Source: Syntrophomonadaceae bacterium
GTDB taxonomy: Bacteria; Bacillota; Dethiobacteria; DTU022
Direction of reading: 5' to 3'
Assembly: GCA_003564055.1 (NCBI GenBank)
Contig: PWSG01000147.1
Span: forward strand, 1-9,832
Length of the DNA: 9,832 nucleotides
Below, in pieces: positions 1 to 6,524 of the stretch. The notes under the pieces were generated by a model. That model ran no database searches. It was not told the origin of the DNA and saw only the letters and a program-made list of their open reading frames with translations. Both the position numbers and the translations under genes were made by a program. Within the stretch, counting starts at the first letter, position 1. Each line of letters opens with the position of its first letter.

Positions 1-25
1 GCTCTTCCAGCTGAGCTATGGGCCC
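1..25 (-). tRNA. 5' part of a tRNA gene, identity not determinable
   Basis: On the minus strand the sequence reads as the first 25 nucleotides of a tRNA. It has a 7-nt acceptor strand GGGCCCA, T8-A9, a D stem GCTC/GAGC and a D loop AGCTGGAA containing the invariant GG. The gene runs off the left edge, so the anticodon, T arm and 3' end are not visible and the amino acid cannot be assigned. It has its own sigma-A type promoter just upstream (78-107, minus strand). Confidence 0.85.
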
Positions 26-77
26 GCATTGTTTAATCGCGGCCAAATATTTTTAGCGCTCACCTAACAGCTATATG

Positions 78-107
78 AATATAACACACCCTGCAGATTC
101 TTGTCAA
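78..107 (-). promoter_or_regulatory. Probable sigma-A promoter of the left tRNA
   Basis: On the minus strand there is a perfect -35 box TTGACA (107 down to 102), an 18-bp spacer and a -10 box TATATT (83 down to 78). Reading with a 17-bp spacer gives TTATAT instead. The promoter points towards the tRNA, whose 5' end is about 50 bp downstream. The -35 box overlaps that of the divergent plus-strand promoter. Confidence 0.6.
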
Positions 108-129
108 GAACCAGAAATAAGGTTAAAAT
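101..129 (+). promoter_or_regulatory. Probable sigma-A promoter of the corrinoid-activation gene
   Basis: The plus strand has -35 TTGTCA (101-106), a 17-bp spacer and -10 TAAAAT (124-129). Transcription would start near 136, leaving a leader of about 27 nt before the ATG at 163. The -35 box sits inside the palindrome TTCTTGTCAAGAA (98-110), which also contains the -35 box of the opposing tRNA promoter. Confidence 0.55.
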
Positions 130-162
130 GAAAATCAGGCTCGACAAATGGAGGTAGTTTTA

Positions 163-846
163 ATGCATAAATTGGTTAGCGAATTTGATTTCAAACTCAC
201 CAGGGAAGATGTTTTAAAAGGACAGGGTATCGACCCGGCACGCGCATCAAAACGCTTGTTTGAATCTGCAGAATCTGTGCTGGAAGAAGCGCACTCTTTA
301 ATTGAACCTGCTGCGCTCTATACCATTGCCAGGGTAACAGAGTTTAACCATCAGAGCATAAAATTTGAGGGTGGTGCATTCGAGGGACCTCTTGTCGCCA
401 GGGCAATGGCCGGTGCAGAAGATTTGAACATTGCTGCATGCACGATCGGCAAAGCCCTGGAAGATACGGTCGAGAAAACAATGAGTGAAAATCCGGTTAA
501 GGCTGTAGCCCTTGACGGCGCAGGTATTGCCGCCCTTAGAATGGTTTCGCAAACGGTCGAAGATATAATCAGCAAAGAAGCCTGTGAAATAGAAACATCA
601 CTTGGCATGCGCGCTCAGCCGGGGCAGGAGGGTTGGCCGATTGAACAGCAAAGAGAGCTGTTCTCTATCCTTCCCGCAGATGAGATCGGCATACGCCTGA
701 CCGAAAGCTGCCTGATGATACCCAGGAAGTCCGTTTCTTTTGTTATTCCCCGCGGAAAAGGGCTGAGCAGCAGTGTCGTACCGTGTGATTTTTGTTCCAA
801 AAGAAGCCGCTGTGAGTGGCGGAAGGATAAGCAGCAAGCAGGGTAG
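163..846 (+). CDS. Stand-alone protein related to the activation domain of B12-dependent methionine synthase
   Basis: This is a 227-aa soluble protein with no signal peptide or membrane segment. Its C-terminal half resembles the AdoMet-binding activation domain of MetH, which reductively methylates inactive cob(II)alamin. Visible hallmarks are R-A-Q-P-G at residues 150-154, matching the R-x-x-P-G-Y motif of MetH, and the strand I-G-I-R-L-T-E-S with its continuation to about residue 195. The Tyr that follows PG in MetH is Gln here. There is no B12-, folate- or homocysteine-binding module, so it is not a methionine synthase. By inference it acts on a separate corrinoid protein or methyltransferase. 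An extra C-terminal cysteine motif, CDFCSKRSRC (208-217), could bind a metal or Fe-S cluster. The ATG at 163 was chosen over the one at 148 because GGAGG (150-154) lies 8 nt upstream of it. The gene stands alone, and its partner is not in the window. The family assignment is fairly sure and the precise role is not. Confidence 0.85.
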   Translation: MHKLVSEFDFKLTREDVLKGQGIDPARASKRLFESAESVLEEAHSLIEPAALYTIARVTEFNHQSIKFEGGAFEGPLVARAMAGAEDLNIAACTIGKALEDTVEKTMSENPVKAVALDGAGIAALRMVSQTVEDIISKEACEIETSLGMRAQPGQEGWPIEQQRELFSILPADEIGIRLTESCLMIPRKSVSFVIPRGKGLSSSVVPCDFCSKRSRCEWRKDKQQAG

Positions 847-855
847 ACAAGCTAA

Positions 856-934
856 GCCATAGGGGACATTTCCACCGACTCCCATCCGGCCTTTAAGCTT
901 GTGCTTAAAGGGACGCTCGAAACGTCCCCATGGC
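856..934. repeat. 79-bp inverted-repeat element, REP- or MITE-like
   Basis: The left arm GCCATAGGGGACATTTC (856-872) matches the reverse complement of the right arm (919-934), GCCATGGGGACGTTTC, with one extra base and one mismatch. Inside lie a perfect 8-bp stem with a 4-nt loop (CTTTAAGC, TTGT, GCTTAAAG; 891-910) and a 6-bp stem (910-915 with 923-928). The element is non-coding and begins 9 bp after the stop of the upstream gene. It could fold at the 3' end of that mRNA, but there is no following T-run, so it is not a typical intrinsic terminator. Membership of a repeat family is an inference, since only one copy is in this window. Confidence 0.6.
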
Positions 935-973
935 GCCGCTCAGCAGTTATTCTTTATAAAAGTACATAAAAAT

Positions 974-1048
974 TGGCTCCCCAGGCAGGATTCGAACCTG
1001 CAACCTACCGGTTAACAGCCGGTCGCTCTGCCGTTGAGCTACTGAGGA
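974..1048 (-). tRNA. tRNA-Asn (GUU), complete with encoded CCA
   Basis: The minus-strand cloverleaf is complete. The acceptor TCCTCAG pairs with CTGGGGA (one G-U). The D stem is GCTC/GAGC, the anticodon loop CTGTTAA carries anticodon GTT, and the T arm is GCAGG-TTCGAAT-CCTGC. The discriminator is G, followed by an encoded CCA at 976-974. The anticodon reads AAC/AAU, so the amino acid is asparagine. The gene has a near-consensus promoter of its own (1066-1094). No intrinsic terminator is obvious 3' of it. Confidence 0.97.
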
Positions 1049-1065
1049 ACCTTATCGGCATTAGT

Positions 1066-1094
1066 ATTATACTTAAACGAACTATCCCCGTCAA
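1066..1094 (-). promoter_or_regulatory. Strong sigma-A promoter of tRNA-Asn
   Basis: On the minus strand there is -35 TTGACG (1094 down to 1089), a 17-bp spacer and a perfect -10 TATAAT (1071 down to 1066). Transcription would start near 1058-1060, about 10 nt before the mature tRNA 5' end. The DNA further upstream is rich in A/T and contains two direct repeats (1117-1152). Confidence 0.85.
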
Positions 1095-1116
1095 GTGCTG
1101 TTTAAAGAAAAAATAT

Positions 1117-1152
1117 GAGGGTTAAAAGAAAGTAAAAAGAGGGTTAAAAGAA
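1117..1152. repeat. Two 14-bp direct repeats upstream of the tRNA-Asn promoter
   Basis: GAGGGTTAAAAGAA occurs at 1117-1130 and again, identically, at 1139-1152. The two copies are offset by 22 bp, which is about two turns of the helix. They lie about 25-60 bp upstream of the tRNA-Asn -35 box, in the gap between rpoD and the tRNA. They may be an upstream activating or protein-binding element, or simply a small duplication. The 170-bp gap (1049-1219) shows no gene. Confidence 0.6.
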
Positions 1153-1219
1153 CTTATCCCCCACACCGTTTCACCCTGCTTTAAGTAATCTTTGAAAAAA
1201 GCCCGTCCTGCTGCAGTTA

Positions 1220-2329
1220 TTACTCCAGGTAATCGCGTAAACGCTTGCTGCGCATGGGGTGGCGTAATTTGCGCAGGGCTTTTGCTTCAATCTGACGGAT
1301 TCTTTCCCTGGTTACTCCAAAGTACTGTCCAACTTCCTCAAGGGTCCGTGAGCGGCCATCATCAAGGCCGAAGCGTAAGCGAAGTACTTTCTCTTCCCGG
1401 GCGGACAGGGTATCAAGTACATCTTCCAGCTGTTCTTTGAGCAATTCAAAAGCAGCGGCATCGGCAGGAGCCTGGGCTTCATGGTCTTCAATAAAATCGC
1501 CAAGGTGACTGTCATCTTCCTCGCCTATCGGTGTTTCAAGTGATACCGGTTCCTGGGCAATTTTTAGAATCTCTCTTACCCTGTCTTCACTAATATTCAT
1601 TTCCTGGGCAATTTCTTCCGGTAAAGGTTCCCGGCCTAACTCCTGAACCAACTGCCGGGAAATGCGGATCAGCTTGTTAATCGTTTCAACCATATGAACC
1701 GGGATGCGGATTGTCCGGGCCTGATCGGCTATAGCCCTTGTGATAGCCTGGCGAATCCACCATGTAGCGTAAGTGCTAAACTTGTAACCTTTACGGTAAT
1801 CAAATTTTTCTACTGCTTTTATCAACCCCAGGTTCCCTTCCTGGATCAAGTCAAGGAATAACATACCCCTGCCAACATATTTCTTGGCAATACTAACTAC
1901 AAGACGCAAATTGGCCTCTGCCAGCCGGCGACGGGCATCTTCATCTTCTTGTTCGATAGCCCGGGCCAATTCTACCTCTTCTTCTGAGGTAAGCAGGGGA
2001 ATCTTGCCAATCTCCTTTAAATACATACGGACAGGATCATTTACGCTTATCCCTTCCGGAACAGAAAGAAGATCACCCGCCTTCTTTCCCGTGTTGGTAT
2101 CTGAATCCTGGCCGGAACTATGAACTCCTGCGCTGGAATCGTCTGTAATTTCGATACCATGCTGAGCCAATTTATCATAAAAGTTATCGAGAGCCTCCAC
2201 TGAAAGTTCATAAGGCTGCAGGGTTTCAATGATCTCTTTATAACTTATTGAGCCTTTGCTTTTACCACGCTCAACCAATTCAAGCTGAGCATCTTCAAGG
2301 GATATCGCTTTTTCTATATCTTTAGCCAT
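1220..2329 (-). CDS. rpoD: Primary RNA polymerase sigma factor RpoD (SigA)
   Basis: This 369-aa housekeeping sigma-70 factor directs RNA polymerase to -10/-35 promoters such as those seen in this window. Region 1.1 spans about residues 1-65, followed by a short acidic/polar linker (about 63-85) that replaces the long non-conserved region of proteobacterial RpoD. Region 1.2 starts at D-P-V-R-M-Y-L (98-104). Core binding (2.2) is at [11 protein letters not shown] (160-170). The -10 recognition and melting helices (2.3-2.4) are at [16 protein letters not shown] (181-196). The sigma finger (3.2) is near 264-282. The region 4.2 helix-turn-helix is about 330-356, containing [10 protein letters not shown]. 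The length is normal for Firmicutes SigA. The ATG at 2329 has an AGGAGG Shine-Dalgarno and overlaps the end of dnaG by 8 bp, so the two are probably translationally coupled. Downstream there is a T6 tract (minus strand, about 1195-1200) after GC-rich DNA, but no convincing stem. Confidence 0.99.
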   Translation of the reverse strand: MAKDIEKAISLEDAQLELVERGKSKGSISYKEIIETLQPYELSVEALDNFYDKLAQHGIEITDDSSAGVHSSGQDSDTNTGKKAGDLLSVPEGISVNDPVRMYLKEIGKIPLLTSEEEVELARAIEQEDEDARRRLAEANLRLVVSIAKKYVGRGMLFLDLIQEGNLGLIKAVEKFDYRKGYKFSTYATWWIRQAITRAIADQARTIRIPVHMVETINKLIRISRQLVQELGREPLPEEIAQEMNISEDRVREILKIAQEPVSLETPIGEEDDSHLGDFIEDHEAQAPADAAAFELLKEQLEDVLDTLSAREEKVLRLRFGLDDGRSRTLEEVGQYFGVTRERIRQIEAKALRKLRHPMRSKRLRDYLE

Positions 2330-4154
2330 TGAAATCCCCTCCTTTTCCTAAACGGTAAGGACCACCGTCTTTTTTCATTGACAATTCCTGTTCTTCAAGA
2401 AACAATTTATTTGCTTCATCAAGCAATCCCTGAGCTTCATAACTTTCCCGTTTTTTTCTTAAATCCCTTAGTTTTTTATTAACCCATATTTTATGTATTT
2501 TTTTTACGCTGTCTTCAGTAATACGCTTCGCTGTTTCAGCTGGCAAATCCTGCAAAGATGGTTCAGTTACCGCAGCAGTAATAATTTTTACAATTTCATG
2601 GTCTTCAAAGCGGTTCAAGAACTTTTCTGTACTGAATACCGTTTCTCCTGCCGCATGATCCCATATATTTTCTATTATTTTTCTAACCTTAGGATCATCT
2701 ATATAATCCAGTCGTAATAAACTTCGTCCTTCTTCGGCTATTTCCTTGCTCTGAAGCATTAAAGATATCAAATTTTTTTCTTCAGGCCTTATTTCTGTTG
2801 TCCCCTTTTCATCTAAATTTTCTTTTTGCCCTGCTTCTTTATAACGGCCGCCCCTTGCTCGCCTCTTCTTTAGCTCTCTGCGCAGGGCATCTTCATCAAT
2901 GCCCATTTCTTCAGCAGACTTTTTCAGATAATAATCCTGTTCAACCTGATTTACAGCAGCTAGAAGGAAAGGCATTAATTCTTCTGTGTAATCAATTCTG
3001 CCTTTATCAGATTCAAGATCGAAGCGTTTCTTAAGCTGCTGCAGACGGTACTCCATCAACGGACTGGCTTTTTCTACAAGTTCTATAAATTGCCCGGGTC
3101 CTTTTTCCCTGATATAGTTATCCGGGTCTGTATCACCGGGAAGATTTGCTACCTGCACCAGGCACCCTGAAGATTGCAGGATGGCCAGGCCTCTCCAGGT
3201 TGCCGCCTGTCCTGCACTATCCGAATCATAAGCGGTTACTACTGTATCCGCCTGGTAACGGAGCAAGCGACCCTGTTCTGCGGTAAGCGAGGTGCCCAGG
3301 GAAGCGACAGAATTTTTGATTCCAGCCTGGAAAGCGGTTATTACATCGGTATAGCCTTCCATAACTACTGCCTTTTTTTGGCGTCTGATCTCATCACGGG
3401 CCAGGTTTAAACCATAAAGCATCCTGCCCTTGTCGAAAACTGGAGTCTCCGGTGAATTTAAGTATTTCGGACCGCTTTTACCTCCATCTTCTAAGATTCT
3501 GCCGCCAAAACCGGCTACTTTACCGCCAATGTTGAAGATCGGAAACATGACCCTGCCCCTGAAGCGATCATAATAACCTTTTTCCCTGCCTGGCGAAGCA
3601 AGGCCGCTTTTAATTATTAAATCAGGCTGAGCCCCCTTTTTTTTAGCAAAATCAAAGAATCCACTCCAACCTTCCGGAGCATAACCTATACTAAACATTT
3701 CTATTGTATCCTGATTAATTCCTCTTTTCAGTAAATATTCTAGCGCTTTTTTGCCGGCTTCGGTTTTATGCAGATGATGAGCGTAAAACTTTGTCGCCAG
3801 CTCATTTAGTTTATATATTTTTTCTTTTAAATTGTCTTCAGCTGAAGAGGATTTCCGCTCGGGAATTGTAACACCTGCCCTGCCGGCCAGGAAACGTGCG
3901 GCTTCAGGGAATTCCATATTTTCCATTTGCATAATCAGGCTGAAAGCATTGCCTGATGCCCCGCAGCCAAAGCAGTGATAAAGCTGCTTGTCGGGAGAGA
4001 CTGAAAAAGAAGGAGTTTTCTCACTGTGAAAAGGACAGAGGCCGACCATGTTTTTCCCCCTTCTTTCAAGTTTAAGATATTCTCCGACCAGGCCAACCAG
4101 GTCTGTGCGCTGCCTGATTTCATCTATAATATCTTCCGGTATTCCCTGCGCCAT
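2322..4154 (-). CDS. dnaG: DNA primase DnaG
   Basis: This 610-aa bacterial primase makes RNA primers at the replication fork together with the DnaB-type helicase. The N-terminal CHC2 zinc-binding domain has ligands C40, H43, C61 and C64 ([11 protein letters not shown], then CFGCG). The polymerase core carries F-R-G-R-V-M-F-P-I near 198-206. The TOPRIM fold has the catalytic Glu in EGYTDV (E266), the D-S-D-S-A-G pair (D310, D312) and the acidic motif D-T-D-P-D (341-345). The C-terminal part, from about residue 440, is the less conserved helicase-interacting domain. The ATG at 4154 was chosen because AGGTG (4165 down to 4161) lies 6 nt upstream. A GTG three codons earlier (4163) is possible but has no ribosome site of its own. 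The gene follows a structured leader with a possible attenuator and precedes rpoD, as in the macromolecular-synthesis operon. rpsU is absent between the promoter and dnaG. Confidence 0.98.
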   Translation of the reverse strand: MAQGIPEDIIDEIRQRTDLVGLVGEYLKLERRGKNMVGLCPFHSEKTPSFSVSPDKQLYHCFGCGASGNAFSLIMQMENMEFPEAARFLAGRAGVTIPERKSSSAEDNLKEKIYKLNELATKFYAHHLHKTEAGKKALEYLLKRGINQDTIEMFSIGYAPEGWSGFFDFAKKKGAQPDLIIKSGLASPGREKGYYDRFRGRVMFPIFNIGGKVAGFGGRILEDGGKSGPKYLNSPETPVFDKGRMLYGLNLARDEIRRQKKAVVMEGYTDVITAFQAGIKNSVASLGTSLTAEQGRLLRYQADTVVTAYDSDSAGQAATWRGLAILQSSGCLVQVANLPGDTDPDNYIREKGPGQFIELVEKASPLMEYRLQQLKKRFDLESDKGRIDYTEELMPFLLAAVNQVEQDYYLKKSAEEMGIDEDALRRELKKRRARGGRYKEAGQKENLDEKGTTEIRPEEKNLISLMLQSKEIAEEGRSLLRLDYIDDPKVRKIIENIWDHAAGETVFSTEKFLNRFEDHEIVKIITAAVTEPSLQDLPAETAKRITEDSVKKIHKIWVNKKLRDLRKKRESYEAQGLLDEANKLFLEEQELSMKKDGGPYRLGKGGDFNG

Positions 4155-4180
4155 AGTCAACACCTATCATTTCTGATTCA

Positions 4181-4203
4181 GGCCTAAAAATTTTTAACAG
4201 GCC
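4181..4203 (-). promoter_or_regulatory. AT-rich hairpin just upstream of the dnaG ribosome site
   Basis: On the minus strand GGCCT (4203 down to 4199) pairs with AGGCC (4185 down to 4181). Between them is GTTAAAAATTTTT, which can add A-T pairs. The hairpin ends about 15 nt before the dnaG Shine-Dalgarno. It is small and could be incidental. It could also protect the mRNA 5' end or mark a processing site. Confidence 0.35.
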
Positions 4204-4219
4204 CTTAAAGGTTGATAAC

Positions 4220-4301
4220 AAAAACCCCATCCCTGAAATTGAGACGAGGTGCTCCCTGTGCTTCTGCTTATTTTAAAAAACTGCTTCAATGCAGACACCT
4301 C
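4220..4301 (-). promoter_or_regulatory. dnaG leader with competing hairpins (attenuator candidate)
   Basis: Transcribed right to left, this leader can form a terminator-like hairpin. ACCUCGUCUC (4250-4241) pairs with GGGAUGGGGU (4233-4224) around a 7-nt loop, with several G-U pairs, and is followed by a short U tract (4224-4220). The same CACCUC segment can instead pair with GAGGUGU (4301-4295) near the RNA 5' end, giving GAGGUGU/GCACCUC (4252-4246). The two structures exclude each other, as in an attenuator or riboswitch. Between the arms are CUGC and two GCAG copies that could form further stems. I recognise no known riboswitch class. The pairings are read by eye and the regulation is inference. 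Confidence 0.45.
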
Positions 4302-4316
4302 TTATTAGAAAAGACT

Positions 4317-4347
4317 ATTTTATGCCTGCTTTGGTTTTATTCGACAA
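4317..4347 (-). promoter_or_regulatory. Probable promoter of the dnaG-rpoD operon
   Basis: On the minus strand there is -35 TTGTCG (4347 down to 4342) followed by CATAAAAT. A 17-bp spacer gives -10 CATAAA (4324-4319), and a 19-bp spacer gives TAAAAT (4322-4317). It lies downstream of the terminator of the preceding gene and about 165 bp before the dnaG start. Transcription would start near 4310, just before the GAGGUGU arm of the leader. It is a moderate match to consensus. Confidence 0.45.
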
Positions 4348-4375
4348 TCTGTCTTCCATTCCTGCAGCATTATTC

Positions 4376-4407
4376 AAAAACCCCGGCACCTTCCAGGACG
4401 CCGGGGC
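4376..4407 (-). terminator. Intrinsic terminator of the FAD/Fe-S oxidoreductase gene
   Basis: On the minus strand a perfect 7-bp stem CCCCGGC/GCCGGGG (4406-4400 with 4387-4381) encloses a 12-nt loop and is directly followed by TTTTT (4380-4376). It sits 27 bp after the stop codon of the oxidoreductase. It should separate that transcription unit from dnaG-rpoD. Confidence 0.9.
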
Positions 4408-4433
4408 TTGAGAGTATTCCTTAGTTTCTTTTT

Positions 4434-6524
4434 TTACTGGGCCTCTTCTTCCTCAGTTTCAGGCTTTTCTAGCGCCTCGGCGACAAGCTGTTCAAATCTA
4501 TCAATGTTTTCACCGGCTATTTCTGTATAAACTATATCACTGCGTTCCATGCCAAGCATTCCTAACAAGTCACCGGCGTGAAGGACTTTTCTTTCTGACC
4601 AGTAACTAATATCTTTGTACTGACAGTGGAATTTGTCGCTTTCACTGCAGCCGACAACGACCACTTTATCGGCACCGGCCTCGAGCGCTTTCAGCAGGTG
4701 TGCGGTATCAAGTTTTCCTACACATGGATAGCGAACAACACCTATATTCTTGTATTCTTTTTTAATAAATTCAGGCATGGCAAAAGCTCCATAGGAACAG
4801 GTAATCGCCAGGACTGAAGTTTCGCCGTTACGTTTGGCTAAAAGTTTATCAACTGCAGGCTCGATCGCTTCAACAGCTTCCTCAACATAAGGAGCCCGGA
4901 ATTTAATTGCATAAACAGGGCAAAAACTGAGACACAGGCCGCAGGCCTGACACTGCTCATTACGGACTTCAACTTTACCCTCGGCGTTCACAACAGGAAC
5001 GTCGTAGGGACAGATCCGCACGCAGGTAAGACAGTGGACACAGAGTTCTTCGTCCTGCTGGGCTCCAGCGGCACAGGTCAGACAGCGGCGCGCTTCACAA
5101 ACTGCTGTTTCTACATCGTAGCCCAGTTCAGCCTGTTCAAAATGACGCACCCTTTCTTCAGGGGAGATCATTGGTATTTTGTAACGTTCCATCTTATCAA
5201 TTTCTTCTGCCACTTTTTCATCGAGTTTATCAAGTACTGGTTTTTCTTCATGTTCTACCCTGGCACTATCGAAAATTGCCCCCTTGAGATAGCTGGCAGC
5301 AGCCTGGGCAGCCAGACGCCCGTTACCCATGGCTTCTACTGCAGAACCGGGCCCGGTTATCATTTCGCCACAGCTGAAAACACCTTCCCTGCTGGTAGTC
5401 ATTTTATTCGGGTTAAAAACTACGCGGCCGCGATCATCAATTTCGATTTCATTGCGCAAAGGCTCAGGGTCTCCACCCTGACCGATTGCAAAAATAACGA
5501 TATCGCCGCTTAAAATTTCCTTGTTTTCTTTATTAAAGCTGGGATTAAACCGCCCTTCTTCATCAAAGACACAGCTGCATTCAACCACTTCGAGACCTTT
5601 TACTTTACCGTTTTCCCTTGCTATCGTGTCAGGACCCCAGGAGGTGTTAAACTGAACTCCTTCTTCCCTGGCTTCTTCAATTTCCCATTCAAATGCAGGC
5701 ATCTCATCATCGCATTCAAGGCATGCCAGTTTTACATTGGCTGCTCCTGCGCGCAGGGCTGACCGGGCTACATCCATAGCTACGTTTCCGCCACCGATAA
5801 CAATAACGGTCGGACTGCCTTCAAACTTAAATCCTTCCCGCTTTACTGACTGCAGGAAAGGAAGGGCGTACAATATTCCGTCTCCTTCAACTCCGGGGAT
5901 ATTCAGACCACGACTCACCGGCAAACCCAACGCCAGCAAAACAGCATTATAGCCTTCTTGTTCCAGCTGTTCAATAGTAATATCTTTGCCCAGCTCAAAA
6001 CCGAACTTGAATTCGACTCCCTGCCCGGCAATTTCATCAATATCCTGATCAACGGCTTTATCAGGAAGGCGGTAAAGGGGAATATAATGGCGGACGGCTC
6101 CTCCCGCTGATTTTTCACGATCGAAAACAGTTACTTCCGCGCCCCTGCGGGCCAGGTCGAAAGCAGCTGTCAATCCGGAAGGACCTGCACCAATTATGGC
6201 AACCCTGCCTTTAAGATCAGGTTCATCTGCAGGCGGCAGAACTTTAGCCTTGCCATGTTCAAGGGCAAAGCGTTTAAGACCGCGAATGGAAGGTGGTTTA
6301 TCCACATCATTGCGCCGGCATTCATCTTCGCAGTGATGAGCGCAAATCGTTCCGCAGACAAAAGGCAGCGGGTTTGTTTCCTTGATTATTGCCAGAGCCC
6401 GGTCAAAATCACCGGTAGCTATGGCCAGAAGATAATCGCGGACACCCTGATGCACAGGACATGCAGATTGACATGGAGGGTGAATGCTTTCTAAAGCTAA
6501 ATCATGGTTATCATGGTAGGTCAA
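4434..6524 (-). CDS. Multi-domain FAD/NAD(P)-dependent oxidoreductase: GltD-like core, two 4Fe-4S ferredoxin motifs and MvhD-like C-terminus
   Basis: This 696-aa cytoplasmic electron-transfer protein has several modules. The N-terminal Fe-S region (1-100), as in glutamate synthase small subunit and dihydropyrimidine dehydrogenase, has C18, C22, C57, C61, C65 and C69. The FAD site is G-A-G-P-S-G (112-117) and the NAD(P)H site is G-G-G-N-V-A-M-D (244-251). A cysteine group lies at C476, C481 and C484. Two ferredoxin motifs follow: C495/C498/C501/C505 and C525/C528/C531/C535. The last part (about 570-685) resembles the MvhD/FlpD subunit linking hydrogenase or formate dehydrogenase to heterodisulfide reductase, with C576, C601, C626 and C634. 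GltD proteins are usually about 450-500 aa, so this is not plain GltD, and no GltB partner is seen. It probably shuttles electrons between NAD(P)H and an Fe-S or HdrA-type partner. The start is TTG at 6524, with AGGAG 8 nt upstream and no in-frame ATG nearby. It follows ppdK after a 107-bp AT-rich gap and ends at a strong terminator. Confidence 0.9.
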   Translation of the reverse strand: MTYHDNHDLALESIHPPCQSACPVHQGVRDYLLAIATGDFDRALAIIKETNPLPFVCGTICAHHCEDECRRNDVDKPPSIRGLKRFALEHGKAKVLPPADEPDLKGRVAIIGAGPSGLTAAFDLARRGAEVTVFDREKSAGGAVRHYIPLYRLPDKAVDQDIDEIAGQGVEFKFGFELGKDITIEQLEQEGYNAVLLALGLPVSRGLNIPGVEGDGILYALPFLQSVKREGFKFEGSPTVIVIGGGNVAMDVARSALRAGAANVKLACLECDDEMPAFEWEIEEAREEGVQFNTSWGPDTIARENGKVKGLEVVECSCVFDEEGRFNPSFNKENKEILSGDIVIFAIGQGGDPEPLRNEIEIDDRGRVVFNPNKMTTSREGVFSCGEMITGPGSAVEAMGNGRLAAQAAASYLKGAIFDSARVEHEEKPVLDKLDEKVAEEIDKMERYKIPMISPEERVRHFEQAELGYDVETAVCEARRCLTCAAGAQQDEELCVHCLTCVRICPYDVPVVNAEGKVEVRNEQCQACGLCLSFCPVYAIKFRAPYVEEAVEAIEPAVDKLLAKRNGETSVLAITCSYGAFAMPEFIKKEYKNIGVVRYPCVGKLDTAHLLKALEAGADKVVVVGCSESDKFHCQYKDISYWSERKVLHAGDLLGMLGMERSDIVYTEIAGENIDRFEQLVAEALEKPETEEEEAQ

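Noticed and set aside
148..162. Earlier ATG start for the corrinoid-activation gene
   Set aside because: This ATG overlaps the GGAGG ribosome site itself and has none upstream, whereas the ATG at 163 is correctly spaced from it.
1180..1222. Intrinsic terminator after rpoD
   Set aside because: There is a T6 tract after a GC-rich stretch on the minus strand, but the sequence before it gives only a 4-bp pairing with a long loop, so I do not call it.
1192..1440. 82-aa plus-strand open frame
   Set aside because: It overlaps the conserved 3' end of rpoD on the opposite strand and has no ribosome site or family resemblance.
1550..1614. 14-bp direct repeat TTCCTGGGCAATTT inside rpoD
   Set aside because: The copies are 51 bp apart, in frame, and encode the similar I-A-Q-E helices of sigma region 3 (KIAQE and EIAQE). 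It is coding coincidence rather than a DNA element.
4315..4359. 14-codon minus-strand mini-ORF between the oxidoreductase terminator and dnaG
   Set aside because: It overlaps the proposed -35/-10 boxes, so it would mostly be upstream of the transcription start. It has no well-spaced ribosome site and shows no leader-peptide signature such as a run of one amino acid.
4212..4424. 70-aa plus-strand open frame in the dnaG upstream region
   Set aside because: It runs across the terminator and leader structures of the minus-strand genes, has low-complexity composition and shows no good Shine-Dalgarno. The non-coding explanation fits better.
5034..5513. 159-aa plus-strand open frame
   Set aside because: It lies wholly opposite the oxidoreductase gene, has no recognisable motif or ribosome site, and is explained as the antisense shadow of a well-supported protein.
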